A stretch of 64,000 nt of DNA, from contig NZ_JAHUWJ010000002.1 of NCBI RefSeq assembly GCF_019219075.1, positions 372,001-436,000 on the forward strand. The letters run 5' to 3'. Within the stretch, counting starts at the first letter, position 1; each line of letters opens with the position of its first letter. Source of the stretch: Chitinophaga sp. sic0106. GTDB lineage: Bacteria; Bacteroidota; Bacteroidia; Chitinophagales; Chitinophagaceae. Shown in pieces: positions 55,538 to 62,926 of the stretch. Under the pieces are notes generated by a model that saw nothing but the letters and a program-made list of their open reading frames with translations, ran no database searches and was not told the origin of the DNA. The position numbers and the translations under genes are program-made.

Positions 55538-56413
55538 ATGCCTGTGGCCTATAACATCCATCCTGCATTTACAGTAGACGATGAAACGCTGCTGGAAACC
55601 GATCTTACCGCCTGTCACCTGCTGGTGCTGGTAAGCAGCGGTACCTTCAGCTATGTGGTGTATGAGCCTGTTGCAAAGAAATTCCTGGCATTGAAATCCT
55701 ATCATTTTCAACCCCAGAAATTAGCACTGGCGGACCTGGAAATGATCGAAGAAGTATTTGAGGTAGATAAACTGTTGTTCACCGCTTTCCGTTCCGTATT
55801 GCTGGCCTTTGACACCGGCACCGGTGTACTGGTGCCACAGCAGCATTTTAACGCCGGCCTGAAAAAAGAGTACCTGCACCTGGTACAGCCGGAAAAAATG
55901 CAGGAAGCTGTGTTGTCGGACCTGATATATGGACAGCCATTCGTGAATGTTTACAGCCTGGATAAAGACCTGGTAGGTTTCCTCAGAAAGGAGTTTTCCT
56001 CCGACCTGGTGATCCATGCCAGCTCCGCACTGCTGCTGGCATATCCGATGGACCTCGATTTCGGCCATGAGAAAGGAGTGACCTTTGTAGAAGTACAGCG
56101 TAACGCCATCACCATCACCATTTATAAAGCCGGTAAGCTGCTGATACATCAATCGGCAGAATACCAGAGCGGACTGGATGTGGTGTACACCGTCGTAAAT
56201 ACCCTTCGACTGCTGGGACTGGATGAAAAAGAGATAAAAGTGAAGTTGTCCGGAGCCCTGGTGAAAGACAATGCCGTATACCAGGAAATGTATAAATTCA
56301 TACCTAACCTGGAATGGGCACAACGACTACCGGGTTATTCCTATATCAGCAAGATGCAGGAAATACCGGGATATTATTTTCATAATTTGTATGCGTTAGC
56401 ATTATGCGTATAA
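55538..56413 (+). CDS. DUF3822 family protein
   Basis: 291 residues, no signal peptide. Matches the DUF3822 pattern of Bacteroidota: repeated actin-like (ASKHA) lobes with HLLVLVSSGTFSYVVYE, ALADLEMIEEVF, GVTFVEVQRNAITITIYKAG and KVKLSGALVKD. Function unknown. Overlaps rsmD by 10 bases; the DUF3822-rsmD-coaD order recurs in the phylum, hinting at a shared role near ribosome or CoA metabolism. Confidence 0.85.
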   Translation: MPVAYNIHPAFTVDDETLLETDLTACHLLVLVSSGTFSYVVYEPVAKKFLALKSYHFQPQKLALADLEMIEEVFEVDKLLFTAFRSVLLAFDTGTGVLVPQQHFNAGLKKEYLHLVQPEKMQEAVLSDLIYGQPFVNVYSLDKDLVGFLRKEFSSDLVIHASSALLLAYPMDLDFGHEKGVTFVEVQRNAITITIYKAGKLLIHQSAEYQSGLDVVYTVVNTLRLLGLDEKEIKVKLSGALVKDNAVYQEMYKFIPNLEWAQRLPGYSYISKMQEIPGYYFHNLYALALCV

Positions 56414-56958
56414 TCGGAGGAGCGAGTGGGGGCAGGAGATTTCAGCCACCGGCAAAGATGCCTAATACCAGGCCTACTACAGATATTGCCAAAGGCGGCT
56501 TATTTAATATCATCGAAAATAACCTGGATATATCAACGTTAAAAACCCTCGACCTGTTTGGCGGCACCGGCAGTATCAGCTACGAGCTGGCCAGCAGGGG
56601 AGCTACTGATATGACGGTTGTGGAAAAAGATCCGTCTATGGCGGAATACATCAGTAAAACAGCCCGTGGACTGGACATTACCACCCTGAAAGTGGTGAAA
56701 ATGGATGTGTTTAAATACCTGCAGCAGTGCACGGAGCAGTTCGACTTTATCTTCGCTGATCCGCCATACGCTATGGACACGCTGGATCAGCTGCCCCTTG
56801 TGGTGTTCGAAAAACAGCTGCTGAAACCAGAAGGCTGGCTGGTGATTGAGCATACCAATCATAATAACTTCAGTAAATATTCTTACTTCCGCACAGACAG
56901 GAATTACGGCGCCACCATCTTTTCGGTGTTTATCAACCGGGAAGAGCTGAAACGCTAG
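56404..56958 (+). CDS. rsmD: 16S rRNA (guanine966-N2)-methyltransferase RsmD
   Basis: 184 residues. RIIGGASGGRRFQPP at the start, RPTTDIAKGGLFNII, SAM-binding DLFGGTGSISYE at 50-61 and catalytic DPPY at 119-122. Methylates 16S rRNA in the 30S subunit. Translationally coupled with the DUF3822 gene by the overlap. Confidence 0.95.
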   Translation: MRIIGGASGGRRFQPPAKMPNTRPTTDIAKGGLFNIIENNLDISTLKTLDLFGGTGSISYELASRGATDMTVVEKDPSMAEYISKTARGLDITTLKVVKMDVFKYLQQCTEQFDFIFADPPYAMDTLDQLPLVVFEKQLLKPEGWLVIEHTNHNNFSKYSYFRTDRNYGATIFSVFINREELKR

Positions 56959-56988
56959 TACCTGCGGACCTTTACAAATAGAACCCAT

Positions 56989-57465
56989 ATGAAGATTTGT
57001 CTTTTCCCCGGCACATTTGATCCCATCACTTACGGTCACACCGATGTGATCGACCGTGCGCTGGACCTTTTCGATAAGCTGGTGATAGGCATTGGCTACA
57101 ACAGCAATAAGCAGCCTATGTTTCCGCTGGAAGAAAGAATGCAGTGGATCAGGGAGCATTATAAAAATGATTCCAGGGTGGAAGTAGCTTCTTACCAGGG
57201 GCTTACCATTGATTTTTGCAGAGAGATAAAAGCCCGGTTTATTCTTCGTGGCATACGTGGTGTGGGGGATTTCGAGTATGAAAAGGCCATTGCAGATGTG
57301 AACCGGACGATAGAACCGACCGTAGAAACGTTTTTCCTTACCTGTTCGCCCTTATATGCCAGCATCGCCTCTACACTGGTGCGGGATATTTACAGACATG
57401 GTGGCGAAGTGAACGCTTTTGTGCCCCCGGCTGTATTAGAAGGTATGAATCGTTTGAAAAAATAA
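56989..57465 (+). CDS. coaD: Phosphopantetheine adenylyltransferase
   Basis: 158 residues, normal length. FPGTFDPITYGHTDVI carries the nucleotidyltransferase TxGH motif (T14 to H17), and YASIASTLVRDIYRHGG the second motif. Forms dephospho-CoA from phosphopantetheine and ATP. CoaE, the next step, is at 33430. 30 bases after rsmD. Confidence 0.97.
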   Translation: MKICLFPGTFDPITYGHTDVIDRALDLFDKLVIGIGYNSNKQPMFPLEERMQWIREHYKNDSRVEVASYQGLTIDFCREIKARFILRGIRGVGDFEYEKAIADVNRTIEPTVETFFLTCSPLYASIASTLVRDIYRHGGEVNAFVPPAVLEGMNRLKK

Positions 57466-57476
57466 ATTGATTGTAT

Positions 57477-57908
57477 ATGAAAGCGATCTGGCATTCCCTG
57501 AATGTATCCCTGGATCAGTTAAATGAAATGGGCGCCAGTACCATGGCAGCCTGCCTGGGCATGGAGTTTACTGAAATTGGTCCCGATTACCTGAAGATGA
57601 TGATGCCGGTGGATCAGCGCACCGTGCAACCGTACGGGTTACTACATGGCGGTGCTTCGGCGGCCCTCGCCGAAACCATTGGCAGTGTGGGTTCAGGCCT
57701 GATCATTGACCCGGCTAAGTCTATTTGTGTGGGCATGGAGATCAATGCCAACCATATCCGTGGCGTGAAAAGCGGGTACGTGCATGCGTTTGCAAAGCCT
57801 TTGCATATGGGAGCTACCAGCCATGTGTGGGATATCCGTATTACAGACGATGAACACCGCCTTATATGTGTGAGCCGCCTTACAGTGGCTATCCTGGACA
57901 AACGTTAA
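57477..57908 (+). CDS. Hotdog-fold acyl-CoA thioesterase (PaaI/EntH-like)
   Basis: 143 residues from the ATG at 57477 (a TTG two codons earlier is also in frame). Single hotdog domain with QPYGLLHGGASAALAETIGS, including H58 and the catalytic-type glutamate E66, and GMEINANHIRGVKSGYV. Likely hydrolyses an aryl- or acyl-CoA. 11 bases after coaD, so CoA recycling in one transcript is plausible. Confidence 0.88.
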   Translation: MKAIWHSLNVSLDQLNEMGASTMAACLGMEFTEIGPDYLKMMMPVDQRTVQPYGLLHGGASAALAETIGSVGSGLIIDPAKSICVGMEINANHIRGVKSGYVHAFAKPLHMGATSHVWDIRITDDEHRLICVSRLTVAILDKR

Positions 57909-57932
57909 CATTATTACCAATACTGTACTGCT

Positions 57933-59240
57933 TTGCGTTATCTTATCCCTATACTGATCTGGCTAATGCCGGCGGCCCCGCTGATGGCCCAACACACCGC
58001 ACTGGTAAGTGCTACTGACATCCCCCTGTTCTGGAAAGCTTATGATGCCATTTCAAATACGACTGACAGCGCCAGAAAGCTGGAACTGATTCAAACCCTG
58101 TATTTTGACAAGGCGGGTGAAGGCTTTAAGGCGCTGCGACAAGTAAGGGAATACACAGCAGCAGATTACGTTAACGCAATTAAGGACTATCCAAAGTTCT
58201 GGGCGTCTGTAAGGCCAAACATGCAACGGGTAACTACTTATGCTGCTGATATCAATAAGGGTATTGCTGCACTGCGCAAGCTATACCCCTCCATGAGGCC
58301 GGCTCATATCTATTTCACGGTAGGGGCCATGCGCTCCAACGGAACTACCCTTGAAAACAAGGTGCTGATCGGCAGTGAATTGTCGCTCGCAGACGATAAG
58401 ACCGCTACGGATGAATTTCCTGCACAATTTCAACACCTCAAAGCCTATTTCAGCCAAAATCCGGTGCAGCAGCTGGTGTTCCTCAATGTGCACGAATACG
58501 TACATACGCAGCAGGTAACCACTATAGGGAATTATTTATTGTCGCAGTGCGTGCTGGAAGGAGTGGCGGAATTTGTAGCAGAAAAGGCTTTGGGTGTGGC
58601 TTCGCCCAATCCGCCGATTGCCTATGGCAAAGCGAACGACAGCGCGTTGAAGGCAGTATTTGTGAAATCCATGTTTTCCCCGCATAGCAGCTACTGGCTG
58701 TATAGTAATCGTGCTAATCCATTTGGTATGCGCGATCTCGGCTATTACATGGGATATGCCATTTGTGAAAGTTATTACAATCGTGCTGCCAATAAACAAG
58801 CTGCCATACGTGAGTTGATCACCCTGCCGTATAATAATGAGCCGGCACTGTTCCGGATGATCGACAGCGCGCAGTATTTTGATCAACCGGTATCGGTTTA
58901 TAAACAGGCTTACCTGGCTGCAAGACCGGTGGTAAAGGAAATTAGTGGCCTGGATCAATCTACAGGCGTAGTGGCTCCGGGGAAACATATCGTAACCATC
59001 CGGTTCTCTGCAGGTATGGACAAGCGTTTTAGCAATTTTACCGAAGGACCGGACGTACAGGCGGCAGTATTGCAGGTAAAAAAAGTTATTGGTTTTGATG
59101 AAACCGGAACAGCATTTTCCTTTGAAACGGAGCTGCTGCCCGGTAAGGAATACCAGCTGATGGTAGGGCAAGGCTTTCGCACAGGTGATAACCTGGCACT
59201 TGCACCATATCTGATCAGCATCCGGGCAGCAGGCAAGTAA
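57933..59240 (+). CDS. Exported gluzincin-like putative metallopeptidase
   Basis: 435 residues from a TTG start: no ATG is available between the thioesterase stop and the signal peptide MRYLIPILIWLMPAAPLMAQ. HEYVH at 187-191 fits HExxH, and EGVAEFVAE (209-217) gives the third glutamate, as in GldB/DUF2268-like proteins. The last 90 residues form an Ig-like domain (GKHIVTIRFSAGMDKRFSNF, PGKEYQLMVGQGFRT) similar to SbsA-type Ig folds. Probably periplasmic. 24 bases after the thioesterase gene. Protease activity is inferred from the motif only. Confidence 0.78.
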   Translation: MRYLIPILIWLMPAAPLMAQHTALVSATDIPLFWKAYDAISNTTDSARKLELIQTLYFDKAGEGFKALRQVREYTAADYVNAIKDYPKFWASVRPNMQRVTTYAADINKGIAALRKLYPSMRPAHIYFTVGAMRSNGTTLENKVLIGSELSLADDKTATDEFPAQFQHLKAYFSQNPVQQLVFLNVHEYVHTQQVTTIGNYLLSQCVLEGVAEFVAEKALGVASPNPPIAYGKANDSALKAVFVKSMFSPHSSYWLYSNRANPFGMRDLGYYMGYAICESYYNRAANKQAAIRELITLPYNNEPALFRMIDSAQYFDQPVSVYKQAYLAARPVVKEISGLDQSTGVVAPGKHIVTIRFSAGMDKRFSNFTEGPDVQAAVLQVKKVIGFDETGTAFSFETELLPGKEYQLMVGQGFRTGDNLALAPYLISIRAAGK

Positions 59241-59243
59241 TGT

Positions 59244-59894
59244 TTAAAGGATAAAACCTGGTGCTCCCTTCGTCAGCATATTAGTTGCTTTGAAGACCTC
59301 CCTGATATTTTCATAGGAGAACTGCAGGTATTTGCCAACATTATGCGGTTTCACCCATTGGATATCCATAATATCTTCTTCAATCTGTGGTACGGTAAGC
59401 TCAGTGCCGGTAAATTCCATGCGGTACCAGTAGGTATGCTTTAGTACCTTTTTATTTTTCATGGGGTAATAATGGAATGTTTCCGTGATTTTCCCTGTGA
59501 GTTTGATATTGTGCAGGCCGGTTTCCTCGGCTACCTCGCGCAGGGCGCAGGTTTCGAGATCCTCGCCCGGGTCCTGTTTACCTTTTGGCAGGTCCCATTT
59601 GCCGCGGCGGAACATCATCAGCACTTCCTGCTCTTCGTTGGTTACCAGGCCACCTGCTGCCACCAGCACGGTGAAGTGCAGGGAAACTTTTTTCAGCAAT
59701 TGCTTTACGTCTTCCCTGATAAAAACAGCTGACTGGCGTTCTCCTTCTTCCAGTTCCAGCAAAACCTGATCTATCGTTTCGGTGTTAGGATCTTCGTATA
59801 CAACGGCATCTTCGAAGCCGGCAGGAATGGATGCGCGGTCCGCACTAAGCAGGAGCGGGCGTTCGTTCAGATATATATTGATGTTTGTGGTCAT
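59244..59894 (-). CDS. Nudix hydrolase
   Basis: 216 residues. The Nudix box spans 105-127 (GKQDPGEDLETCALRE, then VAEETGL), matching GX5EX7REUXEEXGU. It has an N-terminal extension of about 70 residues before the Nudix fold. Hydrolyses a nucleoside diphosphate linked to another group; the substrate is unknown. Three bases from the convergent upstream gene, and divergent from pyrE. Confidence 0.9.
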   Translation of the reverse strand: MTTNINIYLNERPLLLSADRASIPAGFEDAVVYEDPNTETIDQVLLELEEGERQSAVFIREDVKQLLKKVSLHFTVLVAAGGLVTNEEQEVLMMFRRGKWDLPKGKQDPGEDLETCALREVAEETGLHNIKLTGKITETFHYYPMKNKKVLKHTYWYRMEFTGTELTVPQIEEDIMDIQWVKPHNVGKYLQFSYENIREVFKATNMLTKGAPGFIL

Positions 59895-59899
59895 GAATG

Positions 59900-59962
59900 C
59901 AAAAGTAATACGGATGAATTATTTCGTGGACATTCTAATTAGAAATTAAATCAATAATTTTG
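59900..59962. promoter_or_regulatory. Divergent -7 boxes for Nudix and pyrE with almost no leader
   Basis: TACTTTTG on the minus strand at 59900-59907 and TAATTTTG on the plus strand at 59955-59962. Transcription would start within a few bases of each ATG (59894 and 59971), giving leaderless or very short-leader mRNAs. Confidence 0.5.
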
Positions 59963-59970
59963 GCGCTTGT

Positions 59971-60606
59971 ATGACTAAAATAAGCGAAAAACAAGTTGCA
60001 GAAAAACTGCTGCAGGTGCAGGCAGTAAAGTTGAGTCCGGCGCAGCCTTTTACCTGGGCCTCCGGCTGGAAATCTCCGATCTACTGTGATAACCGGAAGA
60101 TCTTGTCTTATCCATACGTGCGCGACTATATTAAATCCGAGTTGTGCAATGTGGTATTTGAAACATTTCCGGATGCAGCCGTAATTGCGGGTGTGGCTAC
60201 TGCGGGTATCCCGCATGGTGCACTGGTGGCTGATCAGCTGAAACTGCCATTCATTTATGTGCGTTCCAAGCCGAAAGAGCATGGCATGGGCAACCAGATT
60301 GAAGGTGTGCTGCAGCCAGGCCAGCAGGTGGTGGTAGTAGAGGACCTGATTTCTACCGGCAAAAGCAGCCTGGAAGCTGTACAAGCTATCCGCGCTGCCG
60401 GCGGGGAAGTGGTAGGTATGGTATCTATCTTCAACTATGGTTTTGATGTGGCGGTGAAAGCTTTCGAGGCCGCCGGGGTGCCATTTCATTCTCTGAGCAA
60501 TTACAATGCGATGATTGCGCTTGCAGAGGAAAAGGGTATTGTGAATGCAGATGAAATCGCTACACTGCAGTCATGGAGAACTTCTCCGGATACCTGGGGT
60601 AAATAG
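59971..60606 (+). CDS. pyrE: Orotate phosphoribosyltransferase
   Basis: 211 residues. PRPP motif VVVVEDLISTGKSS at about 121-134, a KPKEHGMGNQIEG flexible loop and FTWASGWKSPIYCDNRK near the start. Adds the ribose phosphate to orotate in UMP synthesis. No other pyr genes here. Confidence 0.95.
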   Translation: MTKISEKQVAEKLLQVQAVKLSPAQPFTWASGWKSPIYCDNRKILSYPYVRDYIKSELCNVVFETFPDAAVIAGVATAGIPHGALVADQLKLPFIYVRSKPKEHGMGNQIEGVLQPGQQVVVVEDLISTGKSSLEAVQAIRAAGGEVVGMVSIFNYGFDVAVKAFEAAGVPFHSLSNYNAMIALAEEKGIVNADEIATLQSWRTSPDTWGK

Positions 60607-60747
60607 TCAGGCAATTTTTATGGAAATGCAGCGCAATGCATGAACTTTCCGATGGTAAAAACCCTTCGGTTTGGCGTCTGAATTTAACAAATGGGCATCC
60701 AGATGTATAATGGAAAATCAGTATATTGGATCTGTAAATTGAAAACT

Positions 60748-61122
60748 ATGCGTACCTTAAAATTAGTACTGGTGCTGATGCTGACCACTTTTGGTATTGC
60801 ATCTGCCCAGCAGAAGCAGAAATCACTGGCTACCGTTAAAATCTCTACGCCAACTGTACAGTGCGAGTCCTGCAAAAACCGTATTGAAAAATACCTGTCA
60901 AGAGAAGAGGGCGTAGAAACCTCCAAAGTGGATTTCAAAAAACACGTAACGACAGTTAAATACTGGACAGATCGTACCAACGTTGAAAACATCAAAACTG
61001 CCATTGCTAATTGTGGTTATGATGCCGACAATGTTACTGCCAACAACGAATCTTACCAGCGCCTGCCGCTTTGCTGCAAGAAGCCGGAAGATGGTGGTGG
61101 AATGCCTGATAAAAAACATTAA
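60748..61122 (+). CDS. Exported heavy-metal-associated (HMA) domain protein
   Basis: 124 residues from the ATG at 60748; an earlier ATG at 60691 would place the signal peptide internally. Signal peptide 1-20, then one HMA domain with the metal-binding CxxC at C39 and C42 (TPTVQCESCKNRIEKYL), and a tail with CC (LPLCCKKPEDGG). Binds Cu(I) or another soft metal in the periplasm; a chaperone role is likely. Terminator follows. Confidence 0.85.
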   Translation: MRTLKLVLVLMLTTFGIASAQQKQKSLATVKISTPTVQCESCKNRIEKYLSREEGVETSKVDFKKHVTTVKYWTDRTNVENIKTAIANCGYDADNVTANNESYQRLPLCCKKPEDGGGMPDKKH

Positions 61123-61130
61123 TTAAATAT

Positions 61131-61158
61131 AAAGCCAGTCCCGTGGGACTGGCTTTTT
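61131..61158 (+). terminator. Terminator after the HMA gene
   Basis: AAAGCCAGTCCC pairs with GGGACTGGCTTT, then T. Confidence 0.9.
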
Positions 61159-61189
61159 TATGCAAACGATTATCTCAGTAGGGAAAAAA

Positions 61190-61645
61190 TCAGAAGAACT
61201 TCAGCGCCTGTTTTGTCTCACACTTAATCGGAAACGGCAGATACACCCCGCCTTTTCCAACTTTGCACTTACCCGTTGCTTTTATAGTTACCTCTTTATT
61301 ACTGAATGCGCTAAAGGCGTTTTTGAAGACATTACCCATATTTACTTCCAGTTTCACCGGAAAATAGAAAGTATCCCGGGCAGGGATGTTAATGATTGTA
61401 TCCTGGATGGAATGGCCGACTTCGGTATCATCTATAAAAAGATCGAAATCCGCATCCTTTAACTGAAGGCGATAGTTGTTTGGGTTATAGTATGCCAGCG
61501 TCATGTTTACGATGCTTTTGGACATACCGAGCTCACCCAAACTGAATCCGGCTACTCTGACAAACTGTAGATCCTTATTTTTTTCGCAGGAAGAGAAGAT
61601 GCCCCAGGTAATGAAAATTGCTAATATGAGTCGGATGTATTTCAT
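61190..61645 (-). CDS. LEA14-like (LEA type 2) lipoprotein
   Basis: 151 residues with lipobox FSSC (cysteine 20). A single beta-sandwich of the WHy/LEA-2 type: VNMTLAYYNPNNYRLQLKDADFDLFIDD, then IPARDTFYFPVKLEVN. Common as small lipoproteins in Bacteroidota; function unknown, outer-membrane or periplasmic. Confidence 0.82.
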   Translation of the reverse strand: MKYIRLILAIFITWGIFSSCEKNKDLQFVRVAGFSLGELGMSKSIVNMTLAYYNPNNYRLQLKDADFDLFIDDTEVGHSIQDTIINIPARDTFYFPVKLEVNMGNVFKNAFSAFSNKEVTIKATGKCKVGKGGVYLPFPIKCETKQALKFF

Positions 61646-61673
61646 GCTAATAACGGCTGACTAAAAATTTTAT

Positions 61674-61681
61674 CAAACCTA
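61674..61681 (-). promoter_or_regulatory. Candidate -7 box for the LEA-like gene
   Basis: TAGGTTTG on the minus strand, 29 bases before the ATG, same box as at 27452. Confidence 0.5.
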
Positions 61682-62051
61682 CATTAAAAGAAAAATATCT
61701 CAAAAGGGGGTGGGCAATTTAGGAAACAATTAACGCACGGGAAGAAATGGCTATCTCGCTTAAAATTAAAAATTTATATAAAAAACTCCTGTTTTTATAA
61801 AAATCCGATATCTTTGAAATACCTCCACAGTTCGCTAAAAATCAATTCGTAAGCGACTAATTTCTTTAGTAAATTTGCATTTTCCCAGGCAAGCTGGACT
61901 TTAAGTAAAATACTAACTGCATTAGCATATTTATTTATTTTCTATGAATTGTTAGTCATTTGCTTAAAGTAAATTATTAAGTACAAAACTTTAAGTACCA
62001 GGAGGGTACGAAACCATGGCTTCGTACCCTCCGAACCGAAAATTTGACAGT
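61682..62051. other. Intergenic region before the WbqC-like gene
   Basis: No gene seen. Two plus-strand -7 boxes: TATCTTTG at 61809-61816 and TAAATTTG at 61870-61877. The 10-mer ACTTTAAGTA occurs at 61898-61907 and 61988-61997, with the variant GCTTAAAGTA at 61962-61971. A hairpin at 62001 ends the region. Confidence 0.5.
62001..62032 (+). promoter_or_regulatory. Leader hairpin before the WbqC-like gene
   Basis: GGAGGGTACGAA pairs with TTCGTACCCTCC (12 bp) around ACCATGGC, whose ATG (62016) is in frame with the gene. If that ATG were used the hairpin would hide it; I prefer the ATG at 62052. Confidence 0.55.
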
Positions 62052-62681
62052 ATGTCAGTGAGTGCAAATAATTCAACTTTGTTGATTGAGTCTCAGTATT
62101 TTCCATCGATTGATTTTTATAAAACTTCAATTGAGCATGATATATTATTATTGGAAAAATATGAGCACTACCAAAAGGTGAGCTACCGTAACCGTTGTTA
62201 CCTCGCAGGCCCCAATGGCAAAATGATCCTGAGTGTTCCGCTTACTAAAGGGAAGAATCAGCGGACCGTGATGAAGGATGTCCGCATCAGCAACGAGGAA
62301 CGGTGGCAGTCGCTTCACTGGAAAACGCTCGTGTCTGCCTACCGACGCTCTCCTTGGTTTGAATACTTTGAGCCGGAACTGGAAGAGCTCTACGAAAGGA
62401 AGTTTGATTACCTGCTCGACTGGAACCTGGCCTGCCTGGAATGGGCCAACAACAAACTTGGATTGCAGCAAACAATATTATTTACGGATGGTTATCAGAA
62501 AGAGGTGACCGGCGTTACAGATATGAGAGACAAACTGCAGCCTGGTACCGTACAGTTCCCTGGTATTCAATATGCTCAGGTTTTTGAAGACCGCACCGGA
62601 TTCCTGCCGGGAATGAGTATCCTCGATCTGCTTTTCTGCGAAGGAAAACAGGCCCTGGAAGTACTCCGCGGGACTAAATAA
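62052..62681 (+). CDS. WbqC-like family protein
   Basis: 209 residues from the ATG at 62052. Matches the WbqC family: LIESQYFPSIDFYKTSIEHD, CYLAGPNGKMILSVPLTKG, the conserved HWKTLVSAYRRSPWFEYFEP and LLDWNLACLEWANNKLGL. In some species the gene sits in O-antigen clusters, but in Bacteroidota it often stands alone, as here. Enzymatic role unproven. Confidence 0.88.
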   Translation: MSVSANNSTLLIESQYFPSIDFYKTSIEHDILLLEKYEHYQKVSYRNRCYLAGPNGKMILSVPLTKGKNQRTVMKDVRISNEERWQSLHWKTLVSAYRRSPWFEYFEPELEELYERKFDYLLDWNLACLEWANNKLGLQQTILFTDGYQKEVTGVTDMRDKLQPGTVQFPGIQYAQVFEDRTGFLPGMSILDLLFCEGKQALEVLRGTK

Positions 62682-62725
62682 AATATTAATCATTGTTATT
62701 TAAAAATCTGATTAGTAATAGTTTG

Positions 62726-62797
62726 TATATTTGCGGTTTGCACCTATCTGATTTAACAAAAAAATTAGCGGAGCAATCGACAAAATATTTAGCTTTG
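62726..62797 (+). promoter_or_regulatory. Candidate -7 boxes for speA
   Basis: TATATTTG at 62726-62733 and TAGCTTTG at 62790-62797. The second leaves a leader of about 125 nt before the ATG at 62927. Confidence 0.45.
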
Positions 62798-62926
62798 CAA
62801 CCAATTTTGCTGGGGTTCGAACTGACGTAGGTGTGTAAACCAGGAGTTTTCCAGCGAGGGGAAAGGAGCATTTATCCTGAAGTTTAAATTTTATTACTCA
62901 TTCCTAAAATTCATTCTCAGCATTAA

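Noticed and set aside
62811-62826. tRNA-like T-arm (GGGGTTCGAAC) upstream of speA
   Set aside because: The following bases do not pair with GGGG, and no acceptor or anticodon arm can be found around it.
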